Source of the DNA: Anaeromyxobacter sp.
GTDB taxonomy: Bacteria; Myxococcota; Myxococcia; Myxococcales; Anaeromyxobacteraceae
Reading direction: 5' to 3'
DNA length: 6,562 bases
Assembly: GCA_020028115.1 (NCBI GenBank)
Contig: JAHWYA010000105.1
Span: forward strand, 1 to 6,562
The notes beneath the pieces were generated by a model. The model was not told where the DNA came from. It did no database searches and was given only the letters and a program-made list of their open reading frames with translations. A program made the position numbers and the translations under genes. Position 1 is the first letter of the stretch; every line of letters starts with the position of its first letter. Positions 1 to 6,483 of the stretch are shown piece after piece.

Positions 1-648
1 CGCGACGAGCGCCTCCGCCCGCGCGCGCGCCGCCGCGGTGGGCTCGAGGAGGAGGAGCGCGCTCCCCCGGCCCTCCTCGTCGGACCACTCGAGCGCGACC
101 TCCGACGGCGAGAGCCGCGCCTCGCCGAGCGCCGGGCCGAGCGCCTCGCGGAGCGCGTCGAGCCCCGGCGCGAGGAGGTGGCACTCCGCGAGCGGCACCG
201 GCGCGTGCGACCGCCGCCGGAAGAACGCGAGCCGGCCGCTCGCCCGGTCGAGGTGGAACTTCGCGCGGGCGCGGTACCGGAGCGGCGAGGGGGACGCGAG
301 GATCGGCCGCAGCCCGCACGCCTCCGGATCGAGGCGCGCGATGCGGCGGAGGGTCTCCGAGAAGCCCCGCGCCTTCGCGGCGAGCTGCGCCTCGTAGCGG
401 ACGTGGAGCCACTCGCAGCCGCCGCACTGCTGGAGGGGCCCAAAATGCCGGCACGGCGCATCCAGCCGTGCCTCCCCGGGCGCCCGCACCTCGACGAGGA
501 CGCCGTGCGCGGGCCCGTCCCCCGCGGGGACGTCGGCGACGACGCGGTCGCCGGGCGCGGTGAACGGGACGAAGACGGCGCGCGGCCCGGAACGGCCCAC
601 CCCCTCGCCGCCCGGGGCGAGGCCGTCGATCTCGAGCTCGGTGCGCAC
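1..648 (-). CDS. TrmA/RlmC/RlmD-family RNA (uracil-5-)-methyltransferase, N-terminal part (3' end outside window)
   Basis: The 216 visible codons stay open to the window edge. Residues 1-55 look like a TRAM RNA-binding domain, starting with 'ELEIDGLAPGGEGVGR'. Next comes the Fe-S signature: Cys66, then CGGC with Cys75 and Cys78, followed by the 'HVRYEAQLAAK' helix. Cys156, after 'RRRSHAPVPLAEC', is the likely fourth [4Fe-4S] ligand. In this family the enzyme methylates C5 of a uridine in 23S rRNA or tRNA using SAM. The SAM-binding and catalytic half lies beyond position 1, so RlmD, RlmC and TrmA-like targets cannot be told apart; TRAM plus Fe-S favours RlmD/RlmCD. The start is GTG at 648, the only usable start after the in-frame stop of the upstream PilZ gene, 27 nt away. 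No good Shine-Dalgarno is visible, so translation may depend on coupling. The first cysteine gap is x8 rather than the x5 of E. coli RlmD. Family assignment is firm; exact substrate is open. Confidence 0.88.
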   Translation of the reverse strand, partial: MRTELEIDGLAPGGEGVGRSGPRAVFVPFTAPGDRVVADVPAGDGPAHGVLVEVRAPGEARLDAPCRHFGPLQQCGGCEWLHVRYEAQLAAKARGFSETLRRIARLDPEACGLRPILASPSPLRYRARAKFHLDRASGRLAFFRRRSHAPVPLAECHLLAPGLDALREALGPALGEARLSPSEVALEWSDEEGRGSALLLLEPTAAARARAEALVA

Positions 649-675
649 CGTCGGGAGGTAACGGGCGGAGGGAGG

Positions 676-1029
676 CTACGCCTCCTCGAACTCCGTCCGC
701 AGCCGCGCGACGAACGCGTCGATCTCGCGCCGCTGCGTCTCGTCCATCTCGGTGAACTCGACGCCCATGCCGGGCACCATGTTCGCCTTGTTGTCGTACT
801 GGGTGACGCGGGTGACGCGACCCTCGAGCTGGCACGGGAACTTCGCGCCCGGCAGCTGGAGCAGGAGCTTCACCGCCGTGCCGACGGGCAGCGGCTTGCG
901 GGTGTTGATGAAGAGCCCGCCGTGGCTGATGTTGGTCGCCCAGTCGGAGAGGAAGCTCCCGACGGATCGGTACGCGACCGGGATCTCGTGGTGCAGGCGC
1001 GCGGCGCGCCGCTGGTTGTCGCCGGCCAT
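676..1029 (-). CDS. Small stand-alone PilZ-domain protein (myxobacterial TIGR02266-like)
   Basis: The 117-residue protein is essentially one PilZ domain. The two c-di-GMP binding signatures are visible: RxxxR at Arg7-Arg11 ('QRRAARL') and NxSxxG at Asn33, Ser35, Gly38 ('NISHGGLFI'). The beta-barrel core follows ('VGTAVKLLLQLPG', 'EGRVTRV', 'GMGVEFTEM') with a C-terminal amphipathic helix. No signal peptide or membrane segment is seen, so it should be cytosolic. PilZ proteins usually bind c-di-GMP and act on motility, secretion or polysaccharide systems; the partner here is unknown. The start at 1029 ('MAGDNQRR') sits 10 nt after the stop of the upstream gene, with a weak GAG about 9 nt before it. 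A longer reading from 1065 would overlap that upstream gene and adds only a Gly/Ala/Pro-rich tail. Binding competence is inferred from the motifs. Confidence 0.88.
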   Translation of the reverse strand: MAGDNQRRAARLHHEIPVAYRSVGSFLSDWATNISHGGLFINTRKPLPVGTAVKLLLQLPGAKFPCQLEGRVTRVTQYDNKANMVPGMGVEFTEMDETQRREIDAFVARLRTEFEEA

Positions 1030-1039
1030 CGCCGAAACT

Positions 1040-1837
1040 CTAGCAGGCCCCCCCGGCGCGGCCAACCAGCACCAGGCGCACCTTCACTCCGCGCGCGCGA
1101 CCCAGGAGCGCAGCCGCGCTCGCCTCGCGCACCGCGAGCTCGACCCGCCCGCCGCTCCCGAGGAGCGCGAGGAGCTCTCCGGGCCGTCCCTCGCCGAAGG
1201 TCCGCACCCACCGCGCGGGACGACCGTCCGCCTCCGCCTCGAGCACCGCGGCGCCCGCCGGGAGATCGGACTCGCGGATCGACGTGACCACGTTCCCGAA
1301 CGGATCCGCGGCGAGGGTCTCCCCCCGGACCTCGCCGGCCGCGACCGCGGCCCGCGGCCACTCGAGCCGGACCGGGTCGTCCACGGCCGCGCCGAGCGCC
1401 GACGGGTCCTCCCCGCGGGCGAGGAGGACCGCGGCGGGGGCGAAGAGGTCCCGCCCGTGGAAGGTGGCCGTCCGCGGCGGCGGCAGCGCGCGACCGGGCT
1501 CGATGACGACCGCGCGCGAGCCGGGGCCGAGGAACGGCGTCAGGAGCCCGTTGTCCGGCGCGACGAACCGCCGCCCCTCGGGGTCGACGACGCAGAGCGC
1601 GCGGCGGGCCGTCCCGACGCCGGGATCGACCACCGCGACGTGGATCGCGCCCCGCGGGAACCACGGGGCGCACGCCTCGAGGAGGAGCGCGCCCGCGAGG
1701 ACGTCGTGGCGCGGGACGTCGTGCGAGACGTCGACGATGCGCGCGTCCGGCAGCGCCGCGAGGAGCACGCCCTTCACCTGGGCGGGGTAGCCGGAGCCGG
1801 CCCCGTAGTCGGTGAGGAGCGTGATGAGCGGCGGCAC
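1040..1837 (-). CDS. SAM hydroxide adenosyltransferase (SAM hydrolase; DUF62/COG1912 family)
   Basis: The 265-residue protein has the usual length and layout of the family related to SAM-dependent fluorinase and chlorinase. Visible signatures are 'LLTDYG' (Asp10), 'IVDVSHDVP' (34-42), 'VVDPGVGTARRA' (69-80), 'FVAPDNGLL' (91-99), 'TFHGRDLFAPAA' (125-136) and 'DPFGNVVTSI' (178-187). The Asp-Arg-His triad described for the hydrolytic members maps to Asp71, Arg78 and His127. This argues that it uses water, giving adenosine and L-methionine from SAM, rather than halide. The start is GTG at 1837, 15 nt after the CoA-transferase subunit B stop, with GAGG about 12 nt upstream. The C-terminal domain begins near residue 165 and is complete. 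Its role beside acetoacetate genes is not clear; control of SAM level or adenosine supply is possible but only inference. Confidence 0.9.
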   Translation of the reverse strand: MPPLITLLTDYGAGSGYPAQVKGVLLAALPDARIVDVSHDVPRHDVLAGALLLEACAPWFPRGAIHVAVVDPGVGTARRALCVVDPEGRRFVAPDNGLLTPFLGPGSRAVVIEPGRALPPPRTATFHGRDLFAPAAVLLARGEDPSALGAAVDDPVRLEWPRAAVAAGEVRGETLAADPFGNVVTSIRESDLPAGAAVLEAEADGRPARWVRTFGEGRPGELLALLGSGGRVELAVREASAAALLGRARGVKVRLVLVGRAGGAC

Positions 1838-1852
1838 GGTGCGGGCGCCGCC

Positions 1853-2509
1853 TCAGACCTGCATGGGTGACACGTCCGGCCCGACGAGCAGCCGCGGCTC
1901 GGTGATCTCCTGCACGCCCTGGAACGTCTCGCCGGGCGCGATCTCGCGGAGCCGCAGCCCCTCCGGCGTCACGTCGATCCAGGCGCGGTCGGTGCAGATC
2001 GCCGAGACGCAGTGGAGCCCGGTGATCGGGAGCGTGCACTGCTTCAGGATCTTCGGCGCGCCCTCCTTCGTCGCGTGGTCCATCATGACGATGACGCGCC
2101 GCGCCCCCGCGACGAGGTCCATCCCGCCGCCCATTCCCTTCACCATCTTGCCGGGGACGAGCCAGTTCGCGAGGTCGCCCTTCTCCGACACCTCGAGCGC
2201 GCCGAGGATGGCGAGGTCGATGTGCCCGCCGCGAATCATCGCGAAGGAGTCGGCGGACGAGAAGTACGAGGCGCCGGGGACGACCGTGACGGTCTCCTTG
2301 CCGGCGTTGATGAGGTCCGGGTCCTCCTCGCCCTCGACGGGATACGGGCCGACGCCCAGGATCCCGTTCTCGGACTGGAGCACGACCTCGATGCCCGGCG
2401 GGACGTAGTTCGAGACCAGCGTGGGCATGCCGATCCCGAGGTTCACGTAGTACCCGTCGCGCAGCTCGCGCGCGACGCGCTTCGCGATCTGCTCTCGCGT
2501 CAGCGGCAT
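1853..2509 (-). CDS. scoB: Succinyl-CoA:3-ketoacid CoA-transferase, subunit B
   Basis: The 218-residue protein is the beta subunit of a class I CoA-transferase. It shows '[11 protein letters not shown]' (20-30), then 'SENGILGVG' with the catalytic glutamate at Glu47, which forms the glutamyl-CoA thioester. Further on are '[15 protein letters not shown]' (94-108) and '[15 protein letters not shown]' (127-141), as expected for ScoB/AtoA. With subunit A it should move CoA from succinyl-CoA to acetoacetate or a similar 3-oxoacid in the cytosol. Length matches the roughly 216-218 residues of bacterial relatives. The ATG at 2509 has a very strong purine-rich Shine-Dalgarno filling the 11-nt gap after subunit A, so the two subunits are probably made in balance. 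3-Oxoadipate CoA-transferase is an alternative, but the thiolase neighbour and overall sequence favour acetoacetate. Confidence 0.93.
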   Translation of the reverse strand: MPLTREQIAKRVARELRDGYYVNLGIGMPTLVSNYVPPGIEVVLQSENGILGVGPYPVEGEEDPDLINAGKETVTVVPGASYFSSADSFAMIRGGHIDLAILGALEVSEKGDLANWLVPGKMVKGMGGGMDLVAGARRVIVMMDHATKEGAPKILKQCTLPITGLHCVSAICTDRAWIDVTPEGLRLREIAPGETFQGVQEITEPRLLVGPDVSPMQV

Positions 2510-2510
2510 C

Positions 2511-2520
2511 TCCCCTCCCC
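2511..2520 (-). promoter_or_regulatory. Shine-Dalgarno of scoB
   Basis: On the minus strand the short gap between the CoA-transferase subunits reads GGGGAGGGGA followed by G and the ATG. It is a near-ideal ribosome site that fixes the scoB start at 2509 and occupies almost the whole intergenic space. Confidence 0.75.
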
Positions 2521-3222
2521 CTACTTCGCCCGCGGCCGGACCGTCCGCCGCTCGATCCACTTCTCGTACTTCTCGCCCCGGACGACCCGCTTCACGTAGA
2601 TGGACGGCGTGTGGACGAGATCGGGATCGAGCTCGCCCGCCGGCACGACGTTCGGCGCCTCCGCCACGGTGATCTTCGCCGCGGCGCACATCATCGGCGC
2701 GAAGTTCCGCGTCGTCTTCCGGTAGAGGAGGTTGCCCCAGGTGTCGGCCTTCCACGCCCAGACGAACGCGAAGTCCGCCCGGAGAGGCAGCTCGAGCAGG
2801 TACTCGCGCCCGCCGATGACGCGGGTCTCCTTCCCCTCGGCGACCTTCGTCCCGACGCCGGTCGCCGTGTAGAAGCCGCCGATCCCGGCGCCCCCGGCGC
2901 GGATCCGCTCGGCGAGCGTCCCCTGGGGGACGAGCTCCACCTCGAGCTCGCCCGAGAGGTACTGCCGCTCGAACTCCTTGTTCTCGCCGACGTAGGACGC
3001 GACGATCTTCCGGATCTGCCGCGCCTTCAGCAGGACGCCGAGCCCGAGGTCGGTCGTCCCGCAGTTGTTCGAGATGAGCGTGAGGTCCTTCACGCCCTTC
3101 CGGTGCAGCGCCGAGATCAGGGTCTCCGGGTTCCCGCACAGGCCGAACCCGGACACCATGATGGTGGCGCCGTCCTGGACGTCCCGGACCGCCTCGTCCG
3201 CCGACGCGACGACCTTGTTCAC
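2521..3222 (-). CDS. scoA: Succinyl-CoA:3-ketoacid CoA-transferase, subunit A
   Basis: The 233-residue protein is the alpha subunit of a class I CoA-transferase and pairs with the next gene. Landmarks are '[11 protein letters not shown]' at the N-terminus, the glycine-rich '[12 protein letters not shown]' (25-36), 'LISNNCG' (49-55), '[19 protein letters not shown]' (76-94), '[20 protein letters not shown]' (99-118) and '[11 protein letters not shown]' (155-165). The stretch from 'YVGENKEFE' to 'GGAGI' is typical of ScoA and mitochondrial SCOT and less like PcaI, so acetoacetate is the likely acceptor. Its job is activation of acetoacetate with CoA from succinyl-CoA. The start is GTG at 3222, 11 nt after the thiolase stop, and is fixed by a strong upstream GGGGAGG. 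The reading frame stays open far upstream, but that part is an out-of-frame shadow of the thiolase. The basic C-terminus ('RRTVRPRAK') is unremarkable. Confidence 0.93.
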   Translation of the reverse strand: MNKVVASADEAVRDVQDGATIMVSGFGLCGNPETLISALHRKGVKDLTLISNNCGTTDLGLGVLLKARQIRKIVASYVGENKEFERQYLSGELEVELVPQGTLAERIRAGGAGIGGFYTATGVGTKVAEGKETRVIGGREYLLELPLRADFAFVWAWKADTWGNLLYRKTTRNFAPMMCAAAKITVAEAPNVVPAGELDPDLVHTPSIYVKRVVRGEKYEKWIERRTVRPRAK

Positions 3223-3227
3223 GAGTG

Positions 3228-3234
3228 CCTCCCC
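3228..3234 (-). promoter_or_regulatory. Shine-Dalgarno of scoA
   Basis: GGGGAGG on the minus strand begins at the last base of the thiolase stop codon and lies 5 nt before the GTG at 3222. It decides this GTG as the scoA start, since no ATG is available nearby, and implies coupling with thiolase termination. Confidence 0.75.
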
Positions 3235-4415
3235 TAGCGCTCGACGACGAGCGCGACCGCCTCGCCGCCGCCGATGCAGAGCGACGCGAGCCCGCGCTTC
3301 CGACCGAGGTCCTTCATCGCGTACAGCAGCGTGACCAGGATGCGGGCCCCCGAGGCGCCGATGGGGTGCCCGAGGGCGACCGCCCCTCCGCGGACGTTCA
3401 CGTCCTTCCCGTCGAGGCCGAGGAGCCGGTTGTTCGCGACCGAGACGACGGCGAACGCCTCGTTGATCTCCCAGAGGTCGACGTCCTTCGTCGCGAGCCC
3501 CGTCTTGGCGAGCGTCACCTTGATGGCGTCGGCGGGCGCGATGGTGAACTCCACCGGCGCGCGGGCGGCGCCGCCCCACGCCCGCAGCCGGCCGAGGACC
3601 GTGCGGCCGTCCTTCTTCGCGCGCTCGGCGCTCATCAGGACGACCGCAGCCCCGCCGTCGTTGATCGACGAGGAGTTCGCGGCCGTCACGGACCCGTCCT
3701 TCTTGAAGACGGGCCGGAGCGTCGGGATCTTCTCCGGCCTCGCGCCCTTCGGGCCGTCGTCCTCGGAGACGAGGGTCTTCTCGCCCTTCTTCCCCTCGAG
3801 CTCGACGGGGACGATCTCCGCCTGGAACGCGCCCGACTTCTGGGCCTCGATCGCGCGGCGCGTGGACTCGATGGCGTACTCGTCCTGCTGCGCGCGGGAG
3901 ATCCCCTGGGTGGTCGCGCACGCCTCCGCGCAGATCCCCATGTGCTGCTGGTTGTAAACGTCCCAGAGCCCGTCGTGGATCATCCCGTCGATGAGCTCGA
4001 CGTTGCCCATCCGGACCCCGGCGCGCGCGGCGCGGTCGTAGTAGGGGACGTTGGACATGGACTCCATGCCGCCCGCGACCACGACGTCGGCGTCCCCGAG
4101 CGCGATCGCCTGCGCCCCGGAGATGACGGCCTTCAGGCCCGAGCCGCAGACCTTGTTGAGCGTCCAGCACGGGACCTTCTCGGGCACGCCCGCGAAGATC
4201 GAGGACTGGCGGGCAGGCGCCTGTCCGACCCCCGCCTGGAGGACGTTCCCCATCACGACCTCGTCGACCGACCCGGGGTCGACGCCCGCGCGCTGCAGGG
4301 CGGCCCGGATGGCCGTCGCGCCGAGCTTCGGCGCCGTGACGGCGGCGAGCGACCCCATGAACGAGCCGATGGGCGTGCGCGCCGCTCCGACGATCACCAC
4401 CTCGCGAAGAGCCAT
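3234..4415 (-). CDS. Acetyl-CoA C-acetyltransferase (acetoacetyl-CoA thiolase)
   Basis: The 393-residue protein is a full-length class II thiolase. The nucleophile is Cys90 in '[10 protein letters not shown]'. The other active-site elements are 'NEAF' (318-321), His350 in '[12 protein letters not shown]' and Cys380 in 'LCIGGGEA', all at positions matching Zoogloea thiolase. '[10 protein letters not shown]' (157-166) resembles the short-chain loop of acetoacetyl-CoA thiolases. It condenses two acetyl-CoA or cleaves acetoacetyl-CoA. Beside a 3-ketoacid CoA-transferase, the cleavage direction in acetoacetate use (ketone bodies, leucine breakdown, short fatty acids) is likely, though polymer or ketone synthesis remains possible. 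The ATG at 4415 has a good GAGAGG upstream and opens the six-gene operon. '[11 protein letters not shown]' (247-257) stands where many relatives have 'NASGINDGAAA'; this is mild variation, not a defect. Confidence 0.95.
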   Translation of the reverse strand: MALREVVIVGAARTPIGSFMGSLAAVTAPKLGATAIRAALQRAGVDPGSVDEVVMGNVLQAGVGQAPARQSSIFAGVPEKVPCWTLNKVCGSGLKAVISGAQAIALGDADVVVAGGMESMSNVPYYDRAARAGVRMGNVELIDGMIHDGLWDVYNQQHMGICAEACATTQGISRAQQDEYAIESTRRAIEAQKSGAFQAEIVPVELEGKKGEKTLVSEDDGPKGARPEKIPTLRPVFKKDGSVTAANSSSINDGGAAVVLMSAERAKKDGRTVLGRLRAWGGAARAPVEFTIAPADAIKVTLAKTGLATKDVDLWEINEAFAVVSVANNRLLGLDGKDVNVRGGAVALGHPIGASGARILVTLLYAMKDLGRKRGLASLCIGGGEAVALVVER

Positions 4416-4466
4416 GAGCTTCCTCTCTGGTTCCGTACGCGGTTCAAGATAACGGGGAGCGCCACG
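4416..4466. promoter_or_regulatory. Divergent intergenic region carrying promoters for the thiolase operon and the isoaspartyl peptidase
   Basis: These 51 nt separate two start codons facing away from each other, so both transcripts must start here or within the opposite gene. It holds the thiolase Shine-Dalgarno (minus strand) and that of the peptidase (plus strand, 4454-4459). I see no convincing -35/-10 pair. A GATAAC at 4448-4453 resembles a -10 box but would give a leader too short for the peptidase. No operator-like palindrome stands out. Confidence 0.4.
4454..4459 (+). promoter_or_regulatory. Shine-Dalgarno of the isoaspartyl peptidase gene
   Basis: GGGGAG lies 7 nt before the ATG at 4467. 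It decides this start in a frame that is otherwise open for hundreds of codons upstream, antisense to the thiolase. Confidence 0.65.
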
Positions 4467-5372
4467 ATGCACCGTCCGCGGCATTCTGCCATCATCGTCC
4501 ATGGAGGTGCGGGCGAACGCTCGCCGGAGAGCGTCAAAACCGGGGGTGGCGAAAACGCTCGCCTCGCCGGAGCACAAAGGGCATGTGCGGCTGGCGCCGC
4601 GCTCCTCGCCCAGGGCGGGACCGCCCTCGACGCGGTCGAGCTCGCCGTCCGGATGCTCGAGGACGACCCGCACTTCAACGCCGGCACGGGCTCGACCCTC
4701 ACCTCGGCCGGGGACGTCGAGTGCGACGCCTCGATCATGGACGGGGAGACGCTCCGCTGCGGCGCGGTGGCGGTCGTGAAGGACGTGCGAAACCCGGTCT
4801 TGCTCGCCCGCGCCGTGATGGAGCGGACCGCCCACGTCATGCTCGCCGGCCCAGCCGCCTCCGCCTTCGCGCGGGAGGCGGGCTTCCCGGTCCACCCCAA
4901 CGAGCTCCTCGTCACCCCGGCGCAGCGCGCGCGCTTCGAGGCGGCGCGGGCCGGCGCCGCGGCGTCGAAGACGGGCACGGTGGGCGCGGTCGCCCGCGAC
5001 GTGCACGGCCACGTCGCCGCCGCGACGTCGACGGGTGGCATGTCGATGAAGCTCCCCGGCCGCGTCGGGGACACGCCGCTCGTCGGCTGCGGCACCTACG
5101 CGGACGACGCCCTCGCCGCCGTCTCCTGCACCGGGCACGGCGAGCGGATCATCCAGCTCACGCTCGCGCGGCACACGGCTGACCTCGTCGCGGCGGGCCG
5201 CTCCGCGATGGACGCCGCCCGCGCCGCGGTGGCGCTGCTCGGCAACCGCCTCGGCGGCGACGGCGGCCTCATCGTCGTCTCGCCGTCCGGCGAGGTCGGG
5301 TTCGCGCACAACACGCCCGCGATGACGCGGGCGTGGACGGCGGCGGACGGGACGATCGTGGCGGAGGGGTGA
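4467..5372 (+). CDS. Isoaspartyl peptidase / plant-type L-asparaginase (Ntn hydrolase)
   Basis: The 301-residue protein is a complete family 2 (T2 peptidase) asparaginase, made as a precursor that cuts itself into alpha and beta subunits. The cut should lie between Gly170 and Thr171 in 'KTGTVGAVA', making Thr171 the nucleophile. Other active-site residues match E. coli IaaA at a constant offset of 8: Thr189 ('STGGM'), Arg199 and Asp202 ('GRVGD'), and Thr222, Gly223, Gly225 ('TGHGE'). The N-terminal 'IIVHGGAG' and 'NAGTGS' (71-76) are also typical. It removes isoaspartyl dipeptides or hydrolyses asparagine to aspartate and ammonia. No signal peptide is seen, so it should be cytosolic. The linker before the cut is short, so the protein is slightly smaller than IaaA (321). 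It is transcribed away from the thiolase operon and converges with the HNH gene. Whether peptide or free asparagine is the main substrate cannot be read from sequence. Confidence 0.94.
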   Translation: MHRPRHSAIIVHGGAGERSPESVKTGGGENARLAGAQRACAAGAALLAQGGTALDAVELAVRMLEDDPHFNAGTGSTLTSAGDVECDASIMDGETLRCGAVAVVKDVRNPVLLARAVMERTAHVMLAGPAASAFAREAGFPVHPNELLVTPAQRARFEAARAGAAASKTGTVGAVARDVHGHVAAATSTGGMSMKLPGRVGDTPLVGCGTYADDALAAVSCTGHGERIIQLTLARHTADLVAAGRSAMDAARAAVALLGNRLGGDGGLIVVSPSGEVGFAHNTPAMTRAWTAADGTIVAEG

Positions 5373-5376
5373 GATG

Positions 5377-5399
5377 CGCCCCCGAGCAGGTGCGGGGCG
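5377..5399. terminator. Possible GC hairpin between convergent gene ends
   Basis: CGCCCC (5377-5382) and GGGGCG (5394-5399) can form a 6-bp stem with an 11-nt loop just after the peptidase stop. There is no T run on either side, so it is not a standard intrinsic terminator. In such GC-rich DNA a stem of this size may be chance. Confidence 0.2.
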
Positions 5400-5975
5400 G
5401 CGTACGACGCGCGGTCGCTAGGCGCGCGGCCGCGATCCGCGGCGCGTGAAGTGATCCATCAGCTCGTCCCCGTACACCTCGCGCGCGGCCCGGACGTTGT
5501 GCACCCTGCAGGCGCATCTCAGGTTGTCGACCGTCGATGGCCCTCCGAGCGCGCGCGGGATGATGTGGTCGAGCTGGACCTGGTACGTGGAGCCGCAGAT
5601 GCCGCCGGAGTCGAGCTTCCACTGGCACTTGCCCTCGTCCCGCGTCCACACCGCGCGCGAGACGTGGGCGGGGACGGCGTCCGAGCCCGGAGCGGCCGGG
5701 GGCGGCGTCTTCCGCGGCTTCTCGACGAGCCCCCGCCGCTTCGCGGCGCGCTCGAGCAGCAGGTCGAGGCCGGCTGCGAGTATCTCCTCGTCGGTCGCGC
5801 CCGGGTGCGAGTGGGAGAGCGCGTCGCGGGCGGCAGCGAGCTTCTTCAGGAAGCTGCGGGAGACCGTGACGTGGATGCGGTTGAGATCCGCGGTGAGCGG
5901 CTCGACGTGGGTCCGCGGAGGACGCGAGACGGGAGCCTTCGCGGAAACCGCAGCTGGAACGCTGGCGTTGGCGAG

Positions 5976-5997
5976 TCGGTTCTTCCGGAAGAACCGA
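5976..5997. repeat. Perfect 22-bp palindrome at the HNH frame change
   Basis: The half-site TCGGTTCTTCC is followed directly by its exact reverse complement, centred between 5986 and 5987. As RNA it could fold into a 9-bp stem with a CCGG loop. It is more A/T-rich than its surroundings and lies in the inter-domain linker of the HNH gene. Confidence 0.85.
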
Positions 5998-6003
5998 TAT
6001 CGG
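5994..6003. repeat. 10-bp palindrome CCGATATCGG overlapping the larger one
   Basis: CCGATATCGG is its own reverse complement and shares CCGA with the right end of the 22-bp palindrome. The two form a 28-bp block (5976-6003) built of repeated TCGG/CCGA units. Confidence 0.6.
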
Positions 6004-6483
6004 CGCGACACCAAGCGACGGAGATGCCACCAGCGTGAGCGCGGGGGCCGCCGCCGCCCGGACGACGGTGACCACGGTGCCCTGCGGCGCCGCCTCGTGG
6101 GGCTGCAATTCGGCCGTGACCGCCTTCGCCTCGCGCTTCGACATGTGGAAGAAGCGCGGCAGCACGTCGCGGCGGTTCTCGGGCGTGATGACCTTCGCGA
6201 GCTCGACGACGCTCGTGAGGCACAGGCGTCCGTCTCGCAGGGGCTCGATGACCTCGGGATAGCGCTGGATGAGCTCCGCGGCGGTCTTCCGGTAGAAGGC
6301 CGGCCCCTTCGCGAGTCCCAGCTCCCGGTGAAGGAAGTAGAAGAGAGATGCGTGGCCCAGGTCGAGGTACACCCGCCGGCGATCGAAGTCCGCGAGGGCC
6401 ACGAGAAAGTCGGCGAGCGCGAGGCGCTCGCGCCGGAGGAGGTCTGCGAGGCGGGCGGAGAGTTCGCGTGCGGAGGTCGTCAT

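Larger units (their letters stand above)
5418..6483 (-). pseudogene. HNH endonuclease gene split by a frameshift
   Basis: The N-terminal frame starts at ATG 6483, with GAGAGG upstream. It encodes a helical region of about 160 residues ('LADFLVALADFDRRR', 'LFYFLHRELGLAKG', 'PLRDGRLCLTSVVELAKVIT', 'FFHMSKREAKAV'). The frame then stays open to 5269 but is nonsense beyond about 6004. The C-terminal half is one frame over and ends at TAG 5418. It carries 'VEPLTADLNRIHVTVSRSF', a helical segment with 'GLDLLLERAAKRRG', and a full HNH domain: Cys130 and Cys140, 'LDHIIPRALGG' (His150), 'DNLRCACRVHN' (Asn164, His172, Asn173), numbered from the TTG at 6014. Joining the halves needs one base skipped (1066 nt = 3x355+1). 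The break lies at about 5965-6005, at a 22-bp palindrome. The HNH motif itself looks intact. True pseudogene, sequencing error, recoding, or a separate ORF from the weak TTG 6014 remain possible; the last lacks a ribosome site. Biological role unknown. Confidence 0.8.

Noticed and set aside
1030..1065. N-terminal 12-residue extension of the PilZ protein
   Set aside because: It would overlap the end of the SAM hydrolase gene and adds low-complexity residues before the natural start 'MAGDNQRR'.
38..2599. Several long plus-strand open frames over the left third of the window
   Set aside because: Their translations are Arg/Ala/Pro-rich with no family resemblance, while the minus strand under them encodes clear conserved proteins.
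3225..5372. A 715-codon plus-strand open frame covering the thiolase and peptidase genes
   Set aside because: Only the part from 4467 is a real protein. The earlier part is antisense to the thiolase, rich in Arg, Ala, Asp and Pro, and open only because GC-rich DNA has few stop codons.
6413..6431. 8-bp inverted repeat with a 3-nt loop early in the HNH coding region
   Set aside because: It arises from repeated Glu-Arg-Leu-Ala-Leu-Ala codons with GC-rich third positions; such stems are common by chance here.
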